Source: MWDV01 sp964634255
GTDB taxonomy: Bacteria > Verrucomicrobiota > Verrucomicrobiia > Limisphaerales > MWDV01
Length of the DNA stretch: 21,786 nt
Direction of reading: 5' to 3'
Assembly: GCA_964634255.1 (NCBI GenBank)
Contig: CAZWJC010000104.1
Location: forward strand, 1-21,786
Shown here: positions 15,383-21,786 of the stretch, one piece after another
Layout of the letters: each line of letters opens with the position of its first letter
How positions within the stretch are numbered: the first letter of the stretch is position 1
Translations under genes and position numbers: made by a program
The notes under the pieces: generated by a model
What the model was told of the DNA's origin: nothing
Databases searched by the model: none
What the model saw: the letters and a program-made list of their open reading frames with translations, nothing else

Positions 15383-16669
15383 ATGAAATTCGTGACCATG
15401 GCCCTTGCCGCGTTGCTTTCGCTGACTGCGCTGGCGCAGATTCCCGAGCCCGTCCTGCCGCAAGGCGTCGGGGTAAACATCCATTTCGTCACGGGCCACG
15501 AGCGCGACCTTGACCTGATCGCGGCTGCGGGATTCAAGTTCATCCGCATGGACTTTGGCTGGGAAGCCATCGAGAAGGCGCGCGGCGAATACAACTGGGC
15601 CGGTTACGATGAGTTGACGGCGAACCTGGCCAAGCGCGGGATTCGCCCGCTCTACATCCTTGATTACTCGCACCGGCTCTACGAAGACACGGTGGAGACC
15701 ACGAACCCGATCTCGGGCAAGGCGGAGCAAAACACCGCTTCGCCGCGGAAGCCGGAGAGCGTGGCCGCCTTCGCGAAATGGGCCGGGGCGGCGGCGGCGC
15801 ATTTCAAGGGGCGCGGTGTGATTTGGGAAATTTGGAACGAGCCGAACATTTTCTTTTGGCGGCCCAAGCCGAAGGTGGAGGATTACACCGCGCTGGCGCT
15901 GGCCACTTGCACGGCCATCCGCGCGGCTGATCCGCAGGCGACGATCATCGGGCCGGCGATCTCGGGTCTGGATCCGGCGTTCATGGAGAAATTCCTCGCC
16001 TCGGGCATCCTGGAGTATCTGGACGGCGTGAGCGTGCATCCGTACCGCTCGAAGCGCGCCCCGGAAACCGTGGCGAACGAGTACCAGAAACTGCGCGAGC
16101 AAATCGCGCGTCACGCCCCGGCGGCAAAGCAGGGCAAGCTGCCGATCATCAGCGGCGAGTGGGGTTGGTCTACCGACGGCAAAGACGTCTCGCCCGAGAC
16201 CCAAGCGGCCTACCTTGCCCGCCAACAGTTGTTCAACCTTTACAGCGGCGTGCCGCTCTCGATTTGGTACGACTGGAAGAACGACGGGCCGGACGCTCAT
16301 GAACGCGAGCACAACTTCGGCACCGTGATGCCGGACCTGCAACCCAAGCCCGCCTACACAGCGGTGCACACCCTGACCCGTGAGCTGGCTGGCTGCCGCA
16401 TCGTTTCGCGTCACGCCACAGGCCGCGACATGGACTTTGTGCTGGTGCTCAAGAACGCGACCGGGGAAACAAAACTGGCCTTGTGGACTACGGAGCAGCC
16501 GCATGCCGTGACGCTTGAAACCGTCGGAGGCGAGAAGCATTCCCTGATGATCGTGTCCGGCGACGGAGCAAAGCGGGATGTAATCCTGGAGGGAAACCGG
16601 CTGAGCATCGAACTGCTAGCCGCACCCCAATACATGAACTTGGGCCACGATCTGGCCTTGAAACCGTAG
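15383..16669 (+). CDS. Exported clan-A glycoside hydrolase (GH39/GH5-like)
   Basis: 428 residues with a clear signal peptide (MKFVTMALAALLSLTALA, cut before QIPEP). The (beta/alpha)8 barrel spans about 25-330. FKFIRMDFGWEAIE is followed by acid/base Glu153 in IWEIWNEPNIFF and nucleophile Glu259 in IISGEWGWST, the clan-A arrangement at strands 4 and 7. DGVSVHPYR and SIWYDWKNDG are also typical. Residues about 345-428 form a small beta domain. The best fit is GH39-like (beta-xylosidase or polysaccharide endo-hydrolase), but GH5-type is possible. It is divergent from the sulfatase, with which it may share regulation. Confidence 0.75.
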   Translation: MKFVTMALAALLSLTALAQIPEPVLPQGVGVNIHFVTGHERDLDLIAAAGFKFIRMDFGWEAIEKARGEYNWAGYDELTANLAKRGIRPLYILDYSHRLYEDTVETTNPISGKAEQNTASPRKPESVAAFAKWAGAAAAHFKGRGVIWEIWNEPNIFFWRPKPKVEDYTALALATCTAIRAADPQATIIGPAISGLDPAFMEKFLASGILEYLDGVSVHPYRSKRAPETVANEYQKLREQIARHAPAAKQGKLPIISGEWGWSTDGKDVSPETQAAYLARQQLFNLYSGVPLSIWYDWKNDGPDAHEREHNFGTVMPDLQPKPAYTAVHTLTRELAGCRIVSRHATGRDMDFVLVLKNATGETKLALWTTEQPHAVTLETVGGEKHSLMIVSGDGAKRDVILEGNRLSIELLAAPQYMNLGHDLALKP

Positions 16670-16840
16670 AGCGGCTTCAGCGCCTCGTGCCTTCATGACT
16701 CGTCCCAAGTCCGAGCGACGCGGCCAATACCGTGCGATGAATCGGCCGCACGAGAACGAACTTGAGCGCGGAGACGGTTGCGGAAAGTCTGGCAACAAGT
16801 GTCGCGAGCACGGGTGGGTATGTGGCCCAGCGCTTCAGGC
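16670..16840. other. Convergent intergenic region
   Basis: 171 bases between the ends of the clan-A glycosidase and the first PEP-CTERM gene. No supported gene and no T-tract terminator is seen. CGGCC/GGCCG arms around 16730-16750 could pair with a 16-base loop, which is weak. Confidence 0.3.
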
Positions 16841-17509
16841 TCAGGCTTGTCGCCTTCGACCAAACAGCAACAAGCCTCCCAGCGTCAGCAATCCCATCGC
16901 GGAGGGTTCGGGCACCGCGCCGGCCAGGATTGGCGTGTTGACCCGCGTTTCGTAGGCCCAGCCGGCAACGACCGGAGTGAACTCGCCCGGAAATGGACCT
17001 CCTTCAATTGGAAGGCGGACTTGAATCCAGCCATAGTGGTCGCCGTCAGCCAACGCGAAACAGACGCCCAAGTAGCCGCTGCCGACCGTCCCCAGCGGCC
17101 CGTTCCACCCGGTTCGTGTTCCCGCCCGGAGATCCTCCGAGTAACCGGTGACGCCAAACCAATACGGTGTGTTGGCCCACACGGGGTCGAGCGAACTGGC
17201 GGGTCCAATGGCCTGCCCCGCCGCACTCAGCCATGCGTCCCAGCCAACTGCCGAACGAAGGACTTGATTGCCCGTGCCCATGCTGATGCCGCATTCGTAC
17301 GCAGCGCCGCTTGGGGGGACGTCCATCGTGATCAAGTAACGTCCCATGAGCGAGAACTCATCCGTGCCGTCTCCGTTCAGGTCCAGCCCCCGCCAACCAT
17401 CGCCCCAGGGGACGGGCGCGGAGAGGAGACCCGAATAGCGGATCGTTGATTGTGCCCAAGCGGCGCAGCTCAGCCCGAGTGCCGCCAATGTGATCGCAAG
17501 TGTTTTCAT
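16841..17509 (-). CDS. PEP-CTERM sorting-domain protein (paralog 1)
   Basis: 222-residue exported protein from ATG 17509: signal peptide MKTLAITLAALGLSCAAWA, a beta-rich body, and a C-terminal tail VPEPSAMGLLTLGGLLLFG followed by RRRQA. This is the Pro-Glu-Pro, hydrophobic helix and basic-end signal recognised by exosortase. DLNGDGTDEF resembles a calcium-binding D-x-N-x-D-G loop, and DHYGWIQVRLP matches a motif repeated in both paralogs. The longer frame to 17746 enters the inverted-repeat element and the neighbour gene, so it is not real coding. Function is unknown; probably anchored or secreted at the cell surface. Confidence 0.85.
   Translation of the reverse strand: MKTLAITLAALGLSCAAWAQSTIRYSGLLSAPVPWGDGWRGLDLNGDGTDEFSLMGRYLITMDVPPSGAAYECGISMGTGNQVLRSAVGWDAWLSAAGQAIGPASSLDPVWANTPYWFGVTGYSEDLRAGTRTGWNGPLGTVGSGYLGVCFALADGDHYGWIQVRLPIEGGPFPGEFTPVVAGWAYETRVNTPILAGAVPEPSAMGLLTLGGLLLFGRRRQA
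16908..16957. repeat. PEP-CTERM tail repeat, copy A
   Basis: Fifty bases encoding the junction ETRVNTPILAGAVPEP. They match copy C (18494-18543) at 48 of 50 positions, although the gene bodies have diverged strongly. Confidence 0.85.
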
Positions 17510-17518
17510 TCGAAGCTC

Positions 17519-17603
17519 TTCAAAACCCTGTAGCCGCGGACGTGAGTCCGCGCCATTTCCTTCAGTGTGCGCCGACTCACGTCGGCGGCCACGGAGTTTT
17601 GAA
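17519..17603. repeat. 85-bp inverted-repeat element made of two hairpins (REP/BIME-like)
   Basis: Arms at 17519-17553 and 17569-17603 are inverted copies of 35 bp agreeing at 30 positions, around a 15-bp centre. Each arm holds its own hairpin: CGCGGAC-GTGA-GTCCGCG (17535-17552) and CGCCGAC-TCAC-GTCGGCG (17570-17587). Two of the five differences between arms are a matched G:C to C:G swap that keeps the stem paired. It lies 9 bp before the start of PEP-CTERM paralog 1 and 6 bp after the stop of paralog 2. This resembles REP pairs or a small non-autonomous mobile element; no RAYT transposase is in the window. Confidence 0.75.
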
Positions 17604-17609
17604 ACTGGC

Positions 17610-18332
17610 TCATTCGTTACCTGAGTTTCTTCGTTGCAAACCGCGCCGCGCACAAAGCCACAGCACACCGCCTGTTGCCAACAGCGCCAAGCTTGATGGC
17701 TCGGGCACCGCCCCGGCCAGGATCGGCGTGTCTGGGCGCGTCTCATACGCCCAGTCCAGAATCCAACCCGGCGGATTCAAATAGAAGAGTTGGCCGTCTT
17801 CCGAAGGCCCTGCGACGCCGCCACGGATCCGCACCCAGCCGTAGTGCCACGCAGAGCCGACTTGGAAGTGGACACCCACAAACGCCATCGTGCCGTAGAA
17901 GGATCCGACTGGAACGAGGCTGCCGGGAATGTCCTCGGGGAAATACGACCCGAGCACGGTCGCGCTGCCGTACGAGTTGGGAGCGTTAGGGGCCGCCCAG
18001 AGCATCGAATCATTGAGTGGACCGCCGATTTGATAATCTTGCGGTAGCGCCGCCAAATGGCTGCCTTCTCCGAAGTTCGGCACAACCAGGATTCGAGCTG
18101 TGCCGACGCCGGAGGCTGCCGTGGCGTAGAAGCTTGCCGGGATATACGAGGCGTCGTAGAAGGTGATTTCCATCTGCCCGTTTCCGTCGAAATCCACCTG
18201 TTGCCCAACCAACCCCAAGATCGGCGTGCTGGGCTGGAAGTAAGCGATGGTTCCTTGTGCAAGAGCACTCGCTGGCAGCAGTGAAACCACCGCCAGCGAG
18301 AGGATCGTGTTGATGAGCTTGCGCATGGTCAT
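17610..18332 (-). CDS. PEP-CTERM sorting-domain protein (paralog 2)
   Basis: 240 residues from ATG 18332 (ATG 18326 two codons later is equally possible). Signal peptide MRKLINTILSLAVVSLLPA is followed by LAQGTIAYF, a DFDGNGQMEITFYD loop with calcium-site character, WHYGWVRIRGG, and a C-terminal sorting tail VPEPSSLALLATGGVLWLC with a basic end. The longer open frame to 18740 runs over the next gene's tail and is a shadow. It shares the ETRPDTPILAGAVPEPS junction with its neighbours. Likely a surface or matrix protein of unknown role, in tandem with paralogs 1 and 3. Confidence 0.85.
   Translation of the reverse strand: MTMRKLINTILSLAVVSLLPASALAQGTIAYFQPSTPILGLVGQQVDFDGNGQMEITFYDASYIPASFYATAASGVGTARILVVPNFGEGSHLAALPQDYQIGGPLNDSMLWAAPNAPNSYGSATVLGSYFPEDIPGSLVPVGSFYGTMAFVGVHFQVGSAWHYGWVRIRGGVAGPSEDGQLFYLNPPGWILDWAYETRPDTPILAGAVPEPSSLALLATGGVLWLCARRGLQRRNSGNE
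17696..17730. repeat. PEP-CTERM tail repeat, copy B
   Basis: Thirty-five bases identical to copy C at 18489-18523, encoding TPILAGAVPEPS. Identity stops abruptly on both sides. Confidence 0.85.
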
Positions 18333-18426
18333 TCCGCTTCCAGAACGGGCCGGAGCCAGTGGCCAGACAGAGACGCCGCAGTGGCGGCAACATCCGTCTT
18401 CGTCGCCCGGTTGGTGCTGGGAGTGT

Positions 18427-19119
18427 TCATTTCCGCCGCCTCCCAGCAAGCAACGCCAGCGCTCCCAGAAGCAGGAATGCCGCAGTGCATGGCTCGGGCA
18501 CCGCCCCGGCCAGGATCGGCGTGTTGACCCGCGTTTCGTAGGCGTAGTCGTAGATGTAGCCGCCGTGTGCCCCTTCGAATGGCGCGCCCACCCGAATCCA
18601 CGCGTAGTGCGCCTGTCCCTCAATGAGGAATTCAATGCCGGTGTAGCCTTCCCGCCCTTGCCAATAGCCGCCGTAGCCCATATTGACCGAATAGTTGTAG
18701 GTGGCGGAGTAGGGGCCAGACTGAAGGAGCAGGGTCTCACGCCAAATCAAATATGGGTTCGACGGCGTCTGGCCGATCACCGCATCCTTGGGAAGAACCG
18801 GCAGGAAGGAGTTGATATCGGGCTCGACTGGCGGATACGTCAGCACGCGTGTGCTGGCATTGCCGTAGATGTAAAAAGACATCCCGTTGTCGGCGAAACC
18901 GACGTCGTTGTGGCCGTCCCCATTCAGGTCGAGCTCCACACCGCCGTTCCTGTTGGGCACCGGGTACCCTGAATCATCCCACGGGGGCGGTGGATCTTGT
19001 CGCCACGGATTCGACAACCGGCCATAGACAATCGTGCCTTGCCCCCTGGAGAGGGTCGGCCCCAACCCGCAGAGGGCCAAGGCCGACACAAGTAATACCG
19101 AGCAGTTACACGAAGACAT
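18427..19119 (-). CDS. PEP-CTERM sorting-domain protein (paralog 3)
   Basis: 230 residues from ATG 19119: signal peptide MSSCNCSVLLVSALALCGLG, then QGTIVYGRLS, a DLNGDGHNDVGFAD loop, AHYAWIRVGAPFEG, and tail VPEPCTAAFLLLGALALLA with RRRK. The usual Ser after PEP is a Cys here. The body is rich in Tyr, Gly and Asn (NYSVNMGYGGYWQGREGY). The start lies 4 bases after the TAA of a short degraded reading frame, as if once part of an operon. The gap to paralog 2 is 94 bp. Function unknown; exported and processed by exosortase by family inference. Confidence 0.83.
   Translation of the reverse strand: MSSCNCSVLLVSALALCGLGPTLSRGQGTIVYGRLSNPWRQDPPPPWDDSGYPVPNRNGGVELDLNGDGHNDVGFADNGMSFYIYGNASTRVLTYPPVEPDINSFLPVLPKDAVIGQTPSNPYLIWRETLLLQSGPYSATYNYSVNMGYGGYWQGREGYTGIEFLIEGQAHYAWIRVGAPFEGAHGGYIYDYAYETRVNTPILAGAVPEPCTAAFLLLGALALLAGRRRK
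18489..18543. repeat. PEP-CTERM tail repeat, copy C
   Basis: This copy matches B exactly over its first 35 bases and A over 48 of 50 bases of 18494-18543, so it is the bridge between the other two. Confidence 0.85.
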
Positions 19120-19123
19120 ACGG

Positions 19124-19228
19124 TTAGCGCACTTGCACCACCCGGTAGAACCGCTGACCAGACGGAACAGCCACCGTAACAGCGACGTTTGCCTTCGTCG
19201 CATGAATCTGGCCGAGTAATTCACCTCT
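19124..19228 (-). pseudogene. Remnant of a secreted protein's C-terminal beta domain
   Basis: About 34 codons end with ANVAVTVAVPSGQRFYRVVQ, then VR and TAA. This resembles the last two strands of the C-terminal domain on many verrucomicrobial exported proteins, which often ends in FYR. Upstream the frame becomes unlike protein and no start is credible, so it looks like the surviving 3' end of a deleted gene. The stop is 4 bases before PEP-CTERM paralog 3. Chance similarity over such a short stretch cannot be excluded. Confidence 0.3.
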
Positions 19229-19510
19229 GATATCCGCACCAACCTCACGCTTCAGCTTCCTTTGTTTTTTCTCCGCTGTGTTCCTCCAAGCAGCGCTTCG
19301 GCGCGGTGGAAACAACCGCGGCGATAGTCCGCCTCCGTTTGCAGGGACGCAAGCCGAAAGCGGAAAGGATGCGGTTGCGGGCAAATCCCATCGGAGCGCG
19401 ACGGTTTTCTCAGTCGCGGCAGCTCGAAGCCGCGCGCCGTGCCGGCAGGCCCAAAGCCGCCGCTTTGGTTCGCGCGTGCTACGCGCCGGGCGGACGCGGT
19501 GTGGAAAGTC
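19229..19510. other. Intergenic region without recognised gene
   Basis: About 280 bases after the Ig-like protein's stop. It contains a T-rich run near 19261-19271 and GC-rich short palindromes (AAAGC/GCTTT near 19453), but no hairpin with a T-tract in the minus-strand sense. Plus-strand frames here look like noise. Confidence 0.35.
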
Positions 19511-21786
19511 TTACGGCGTCACTCGCAGGCGGAAGTAAGTCCCGGTGGTCGAGGCTGCCGGTGTCGTGTCCTCGTATCGCGCCGCCCCGGATGCCGGGAA
19601 GCTGCCGCTCTGCACGACGGACCAGTGAATCAGGTTGGTGGAACGCTGAAGGGCGTAGGCTTGCCCGGGCACGCCGTTGGCGAGGTTCACCTCGAAACGC
19701 CCGCTGCCGTTCACCCGACCCGACATGCTGGCGGAAGCGACGAGCACGACCGTGAAGGTGTGCGAGGAGGTTTGGCCCGCGGCGTCGCGCACTTCCAGAC
19801 GGTAATCGCTCGCGGTGTTGGTGGTCACTTGGCTGAATGGCAAGGTGGCGTTCGTGCCGCCGGCGACGGGTTGCCCGTTCTTGAACCACTGGTAGGTCAG
19901 GTCGCCCCAACCCACCGCCGTGGACGACAGCGAACCCGATGCGCCCAACCCCAGCGGTTGCTGCGTCGCCGGGACCGAGAGCAAGCCCGGCGCGCCCGCT
20001 TCCACCAACTCCAACTGCGCCGTGCGGCTGCGCAGTGTCGCCGCGCCTTGCCGGACTTCGACGCAGTAATCACCTGCGTCCGCCCAAGCTAGGTTGGTGA
20101 GAACAAGCTGCGTCCGCGTCGCAGCGGCCAAGGCGCTACCCCGATGGTACCATCGATAAGTCGGCGTGCCGGTGCTTTCCACACCCACGGTAAACGTGGC
20201 GGTTTGCCCGGCCAGCTTCGCCGTGTCCGCCGGTTCCTGGACGATGCGCAGCGCTGCCGGGGCGAGCACCGTCAAGGTGGCGTTGGTCGTGGCTGTGCCC
20301 GCTGTGTTGCTGACGATGATGGAGTACTGCCCGGCAGCGGCAGCGTTGGTGGCCACGATCCGCAAGCTCGTTTGGCTCCCGCCTGCAATCGGCGAACCGT
20401 CCTTGAGCCATTGATAGCTCAGCGGCGCCGTGCCGCTGGCGCGAACGGTGAAGATATGCGATCCGCCGGTCGGCACCTCGCCGGACTGCGGTGGGCGCAG
20501 AATACGCGGCGGCTGATTCGTCTGGTAATGCGCCGGCAACGCGCCGGCGGGATTGGGAATGAAGAAGACGCGGTTCACGCCGCCCACGGCCAGGCTGGCG
20601 TCGTGGTTTGCGCCGGCGAGTTTGGGTGCGGAGGCCAACGCCGTGTGCGCATCGCCCTGCAAGCGCTGTACGCGCGGCTCGGTGGCGTCCAGGTCCACCA
20701 CGAGCGCCTTGCCGCTGGGGAACGCGCCGTCCGTGGGCGTGAAATACGATCCGCCGATGAAGACCGCGCCCTGATGATGATTCACGTAGTTCACGGATTG
20801 CCAACGGCCCAGGTCATAGACCCGTCGCGTGCCCGCCGGATCGTCCGGGTGACACAACACCAGCTTGAGCGCACGCGGCCCGAACCAGTTCGTCTCAAAG
20901 CGCTGCTGGACGACGGCGCCGACGCGTTGTTGCCAGGCGAAGACGCCGAGCGTGGTCGTGGTGGCGCCGGGCGTGGCTTCGAGGATCGTCCAATCATGCG
21001 TGCGCAACCCGAGCTGCGCCGCGAGCCAGGTGGGTTCACCGCCGCCAAACCCACCAATGATGTCGCTGATCAACTCGCCGAACATGGTGTTCACGATATA
21101 GCTGACGGCCGCGCCGTAGCCCTCATGAAGCGCGTATTCCAAGGCACGCGCCGCCATGTCCCCACCCCAGAGCGCGGACGCGGCGCCAATAGCGTCCAGC
21201 ACCACCAGCCAGCGCGCGATGCAGTCATGGTTCTCGAACGCCCGGCGGTATTCGAGCATCAAGCTCGACATGCCCGGGCCGTCGAAGAGCAGATCGTTCA
21301 ACAAGTCGCCCATCCAGTTGCCCATTACGTCCTGCACGCCGACGTTGAAATCCAGGCAAGGCTGCAACAGGTCCAGCAACGAGGAGTCAAGATCGCTCAG
21401 GCCGAAGGACGTTTGCACCTGCCGTCGCAGGACCTGCTCCACCTGCGCTTGAAAGAGCTCGCCCGGCAAGACCTCGGCTTGGTGGAAGACGTCGCCCAGG
21501 GTGGTTTGCCCCAAGCCGTGCGTCTGCATTGCCGCGAGCAGGTCGGACACCTTGCTTTCGCTGTAGCCCAATTGCTGGACGCGCAGCCCCCAGTTCGTGA
21601 GCGCGGCACGGGTGCTCATCGTGGCGGTGAAGGATTCGTTGGCCGGCAACAGTTCGATGACGGCGTGGGCGATCAGCCGGCCGATCAAGAGCCGCGCTTG
21701 GCGCTCGCCCGCGACCTGCGCCTGCAACGCCGGCAAACCGCCGGCCACGTCCGGCAGCTCCAAGGCTCCGGAGAGCCGACCGGCCA
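19511..21786 (-). CDS. Large Ig-like-domain exported protein, N-terminus beyond window
   Basis: The frame is open to the right edge (758 codons including the TAA at 19511), so the true start lies outside. The first half (about 20520-21786) is not a family I recognise: a helical stretch with LLNDLLFDGPGMSSL and a beta-like part with TDGAFPSGKALVVDLD. Then come three Ig-like domains: about 20268-20517 (APLSYQWLKDGSPIAGG, GQYSIIVSNTAG), about 20010-20265 (PTYRWYHRGSAL, AGDYCVEVRQG) and about 19746-19998 (LTYQWFKNGQPVAGGTNATL, ASDYRLEVRDAAG). The end (19511-19740) is the verrucomicrobial tail domain with YALQRSTNLIHWSVV and TGTYFRLRVTP. There is no PEP-CTERM tail. Likely secreted and adhesive or structural. 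Confidence 0.8.
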   Translation of the reverse strand, partial: AGRLSGALELPDVAGGLPALQAQVAGERQARLLIGRLIAHAVIELLPANESFTATMSTRAALTNWGLRVQQLGYSESKVSDLLAAMQTHGLGQTTLGDVFHQAEVLPGELFQAQVEQVLRRQVQTSFGLSDLDSSLLDLLQPCLDFNVGVQDVMGNWMGDLLNDLLFDGPGMSSLMLEYRRAFENHDCIARWLVVLDAIGAASALWGGDMAARALEYALHEGYGAAVSYIVNTMFGELISDIIGGFGGGEPTWLAAQLGLRTHDWTILEATPGATTTTLGVFAWQQRVGAVVQQRFETNWFGPRALKLVLCHPDDPAGTRRVYDLGRWQSVNYVNHHQGAVFIGGSYFTPTDGAFPSGKALVVDLDATEPRVQRLQGDAHTALASAPKLAGANHDASLAVGGVNRVFFIPNPAGALPAHYQTNQPPRILRPPQSGEVPTGGSHIFTVRASGTAPLSYQWLKDGSPIAGGSQTSLRIVATNAAAAGQYSIIVSNTAGTATTNATLTVLAPAALRIVQEPADTAKLAGQTATFTVGVESTGTPTYRWYHRGSALAAATRTQLVLTNLAWADAGDYCVEVRQGAATLRSRTAQLELVEAGAPGLLSVPATQQPLGLGASGSLSSTAVGWGDLTYQWFKNGQPVAGGTNATLPFSQVTTNTASDYRLEVRDAAGQTSSHTFTVVLVASASMSGRVNGSGRFEVNLANGVPGQAYALQRSTNLIHWSVVQSGSFPASGAARYEDTTPAASTTGTYFRLRVTP

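Overview
The window looks like chromosome from a GC-rich Verrucomicrobiota bacterium (Pedosphaera/Limisphaera-like). Four signs point there: a tandem run of PEP-CTERM exported proteins, a Cys-type sulfatase with a HEAT-like tail, a large Ig-like protein ending in the 'STNL..W' beta domain common in this phylum, and a Ser/Thr kinase with the DIG/PPEG variant motifs often seen in Planctomycetes-Verrucomicrobia. The assignment rests on protein style, not on a marker gene; a planctomycete is the main alternative.

Layout, left to right. (1) 1-5188 is a carbohydrate-use locus. An AraC-type regulator, cut by the left edge, is divergent from an exported GH127-like enzyme (putative beta-L-arabinofuranosidase fold) and an exported NPCBM-GH36 alpha-galactosidase. 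(2) 5189-5486 is a convergent junction rich in palindromes. (3) 5487-11009, minus strand, reads Yip1-family membrane protein, MacA-like adaptor, LolD/MacB-type ATPase, permease, permease. The last three reading frames are joined by 4-bp stop/start overlaps. (4) 11334-13229 is a single kinase-ATPase fusion gene with altered catalytic motifs in both halves. (5) 13307-16669 is a divergent pair: sulfatase (minus) and GH39/GH5-like clan-A glycosidase (plus). (6) 16841-19119 holds three tandem PEP-CTERM paralogs on the minus strand. They share nearly identical DNA at their sorting tails, and a 35-bp-arm inverted-repeat element sits between two of them. (7) 19124-19510 is non-coding apart from a small remnant of a secreted-protein C-terminus. 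(8) 19511 to the right edge is the C-terminal part of a large protein with three Ig-like domains.

The genes suggest a heterotroph that breaks down plant- or algal-type polysaccharides outside the cytoplasm (alpha-galactoside, possible L-arabinofuranoside, sulfate ester). It also exports surface proteins through an exosortase that is not in this window, and carries a MacAB-like export pump whose outer-membrane channel is also not here.

The most unusual items are the kinase/AAA fusion whose Walker A lysine is an arginine, the inverted-repeat element with a compensated base-pair change, and the homogenised PEP-CTERM tail module. No CRISPR array, rRNA, tRNA, transposase or phage gene was recognised.
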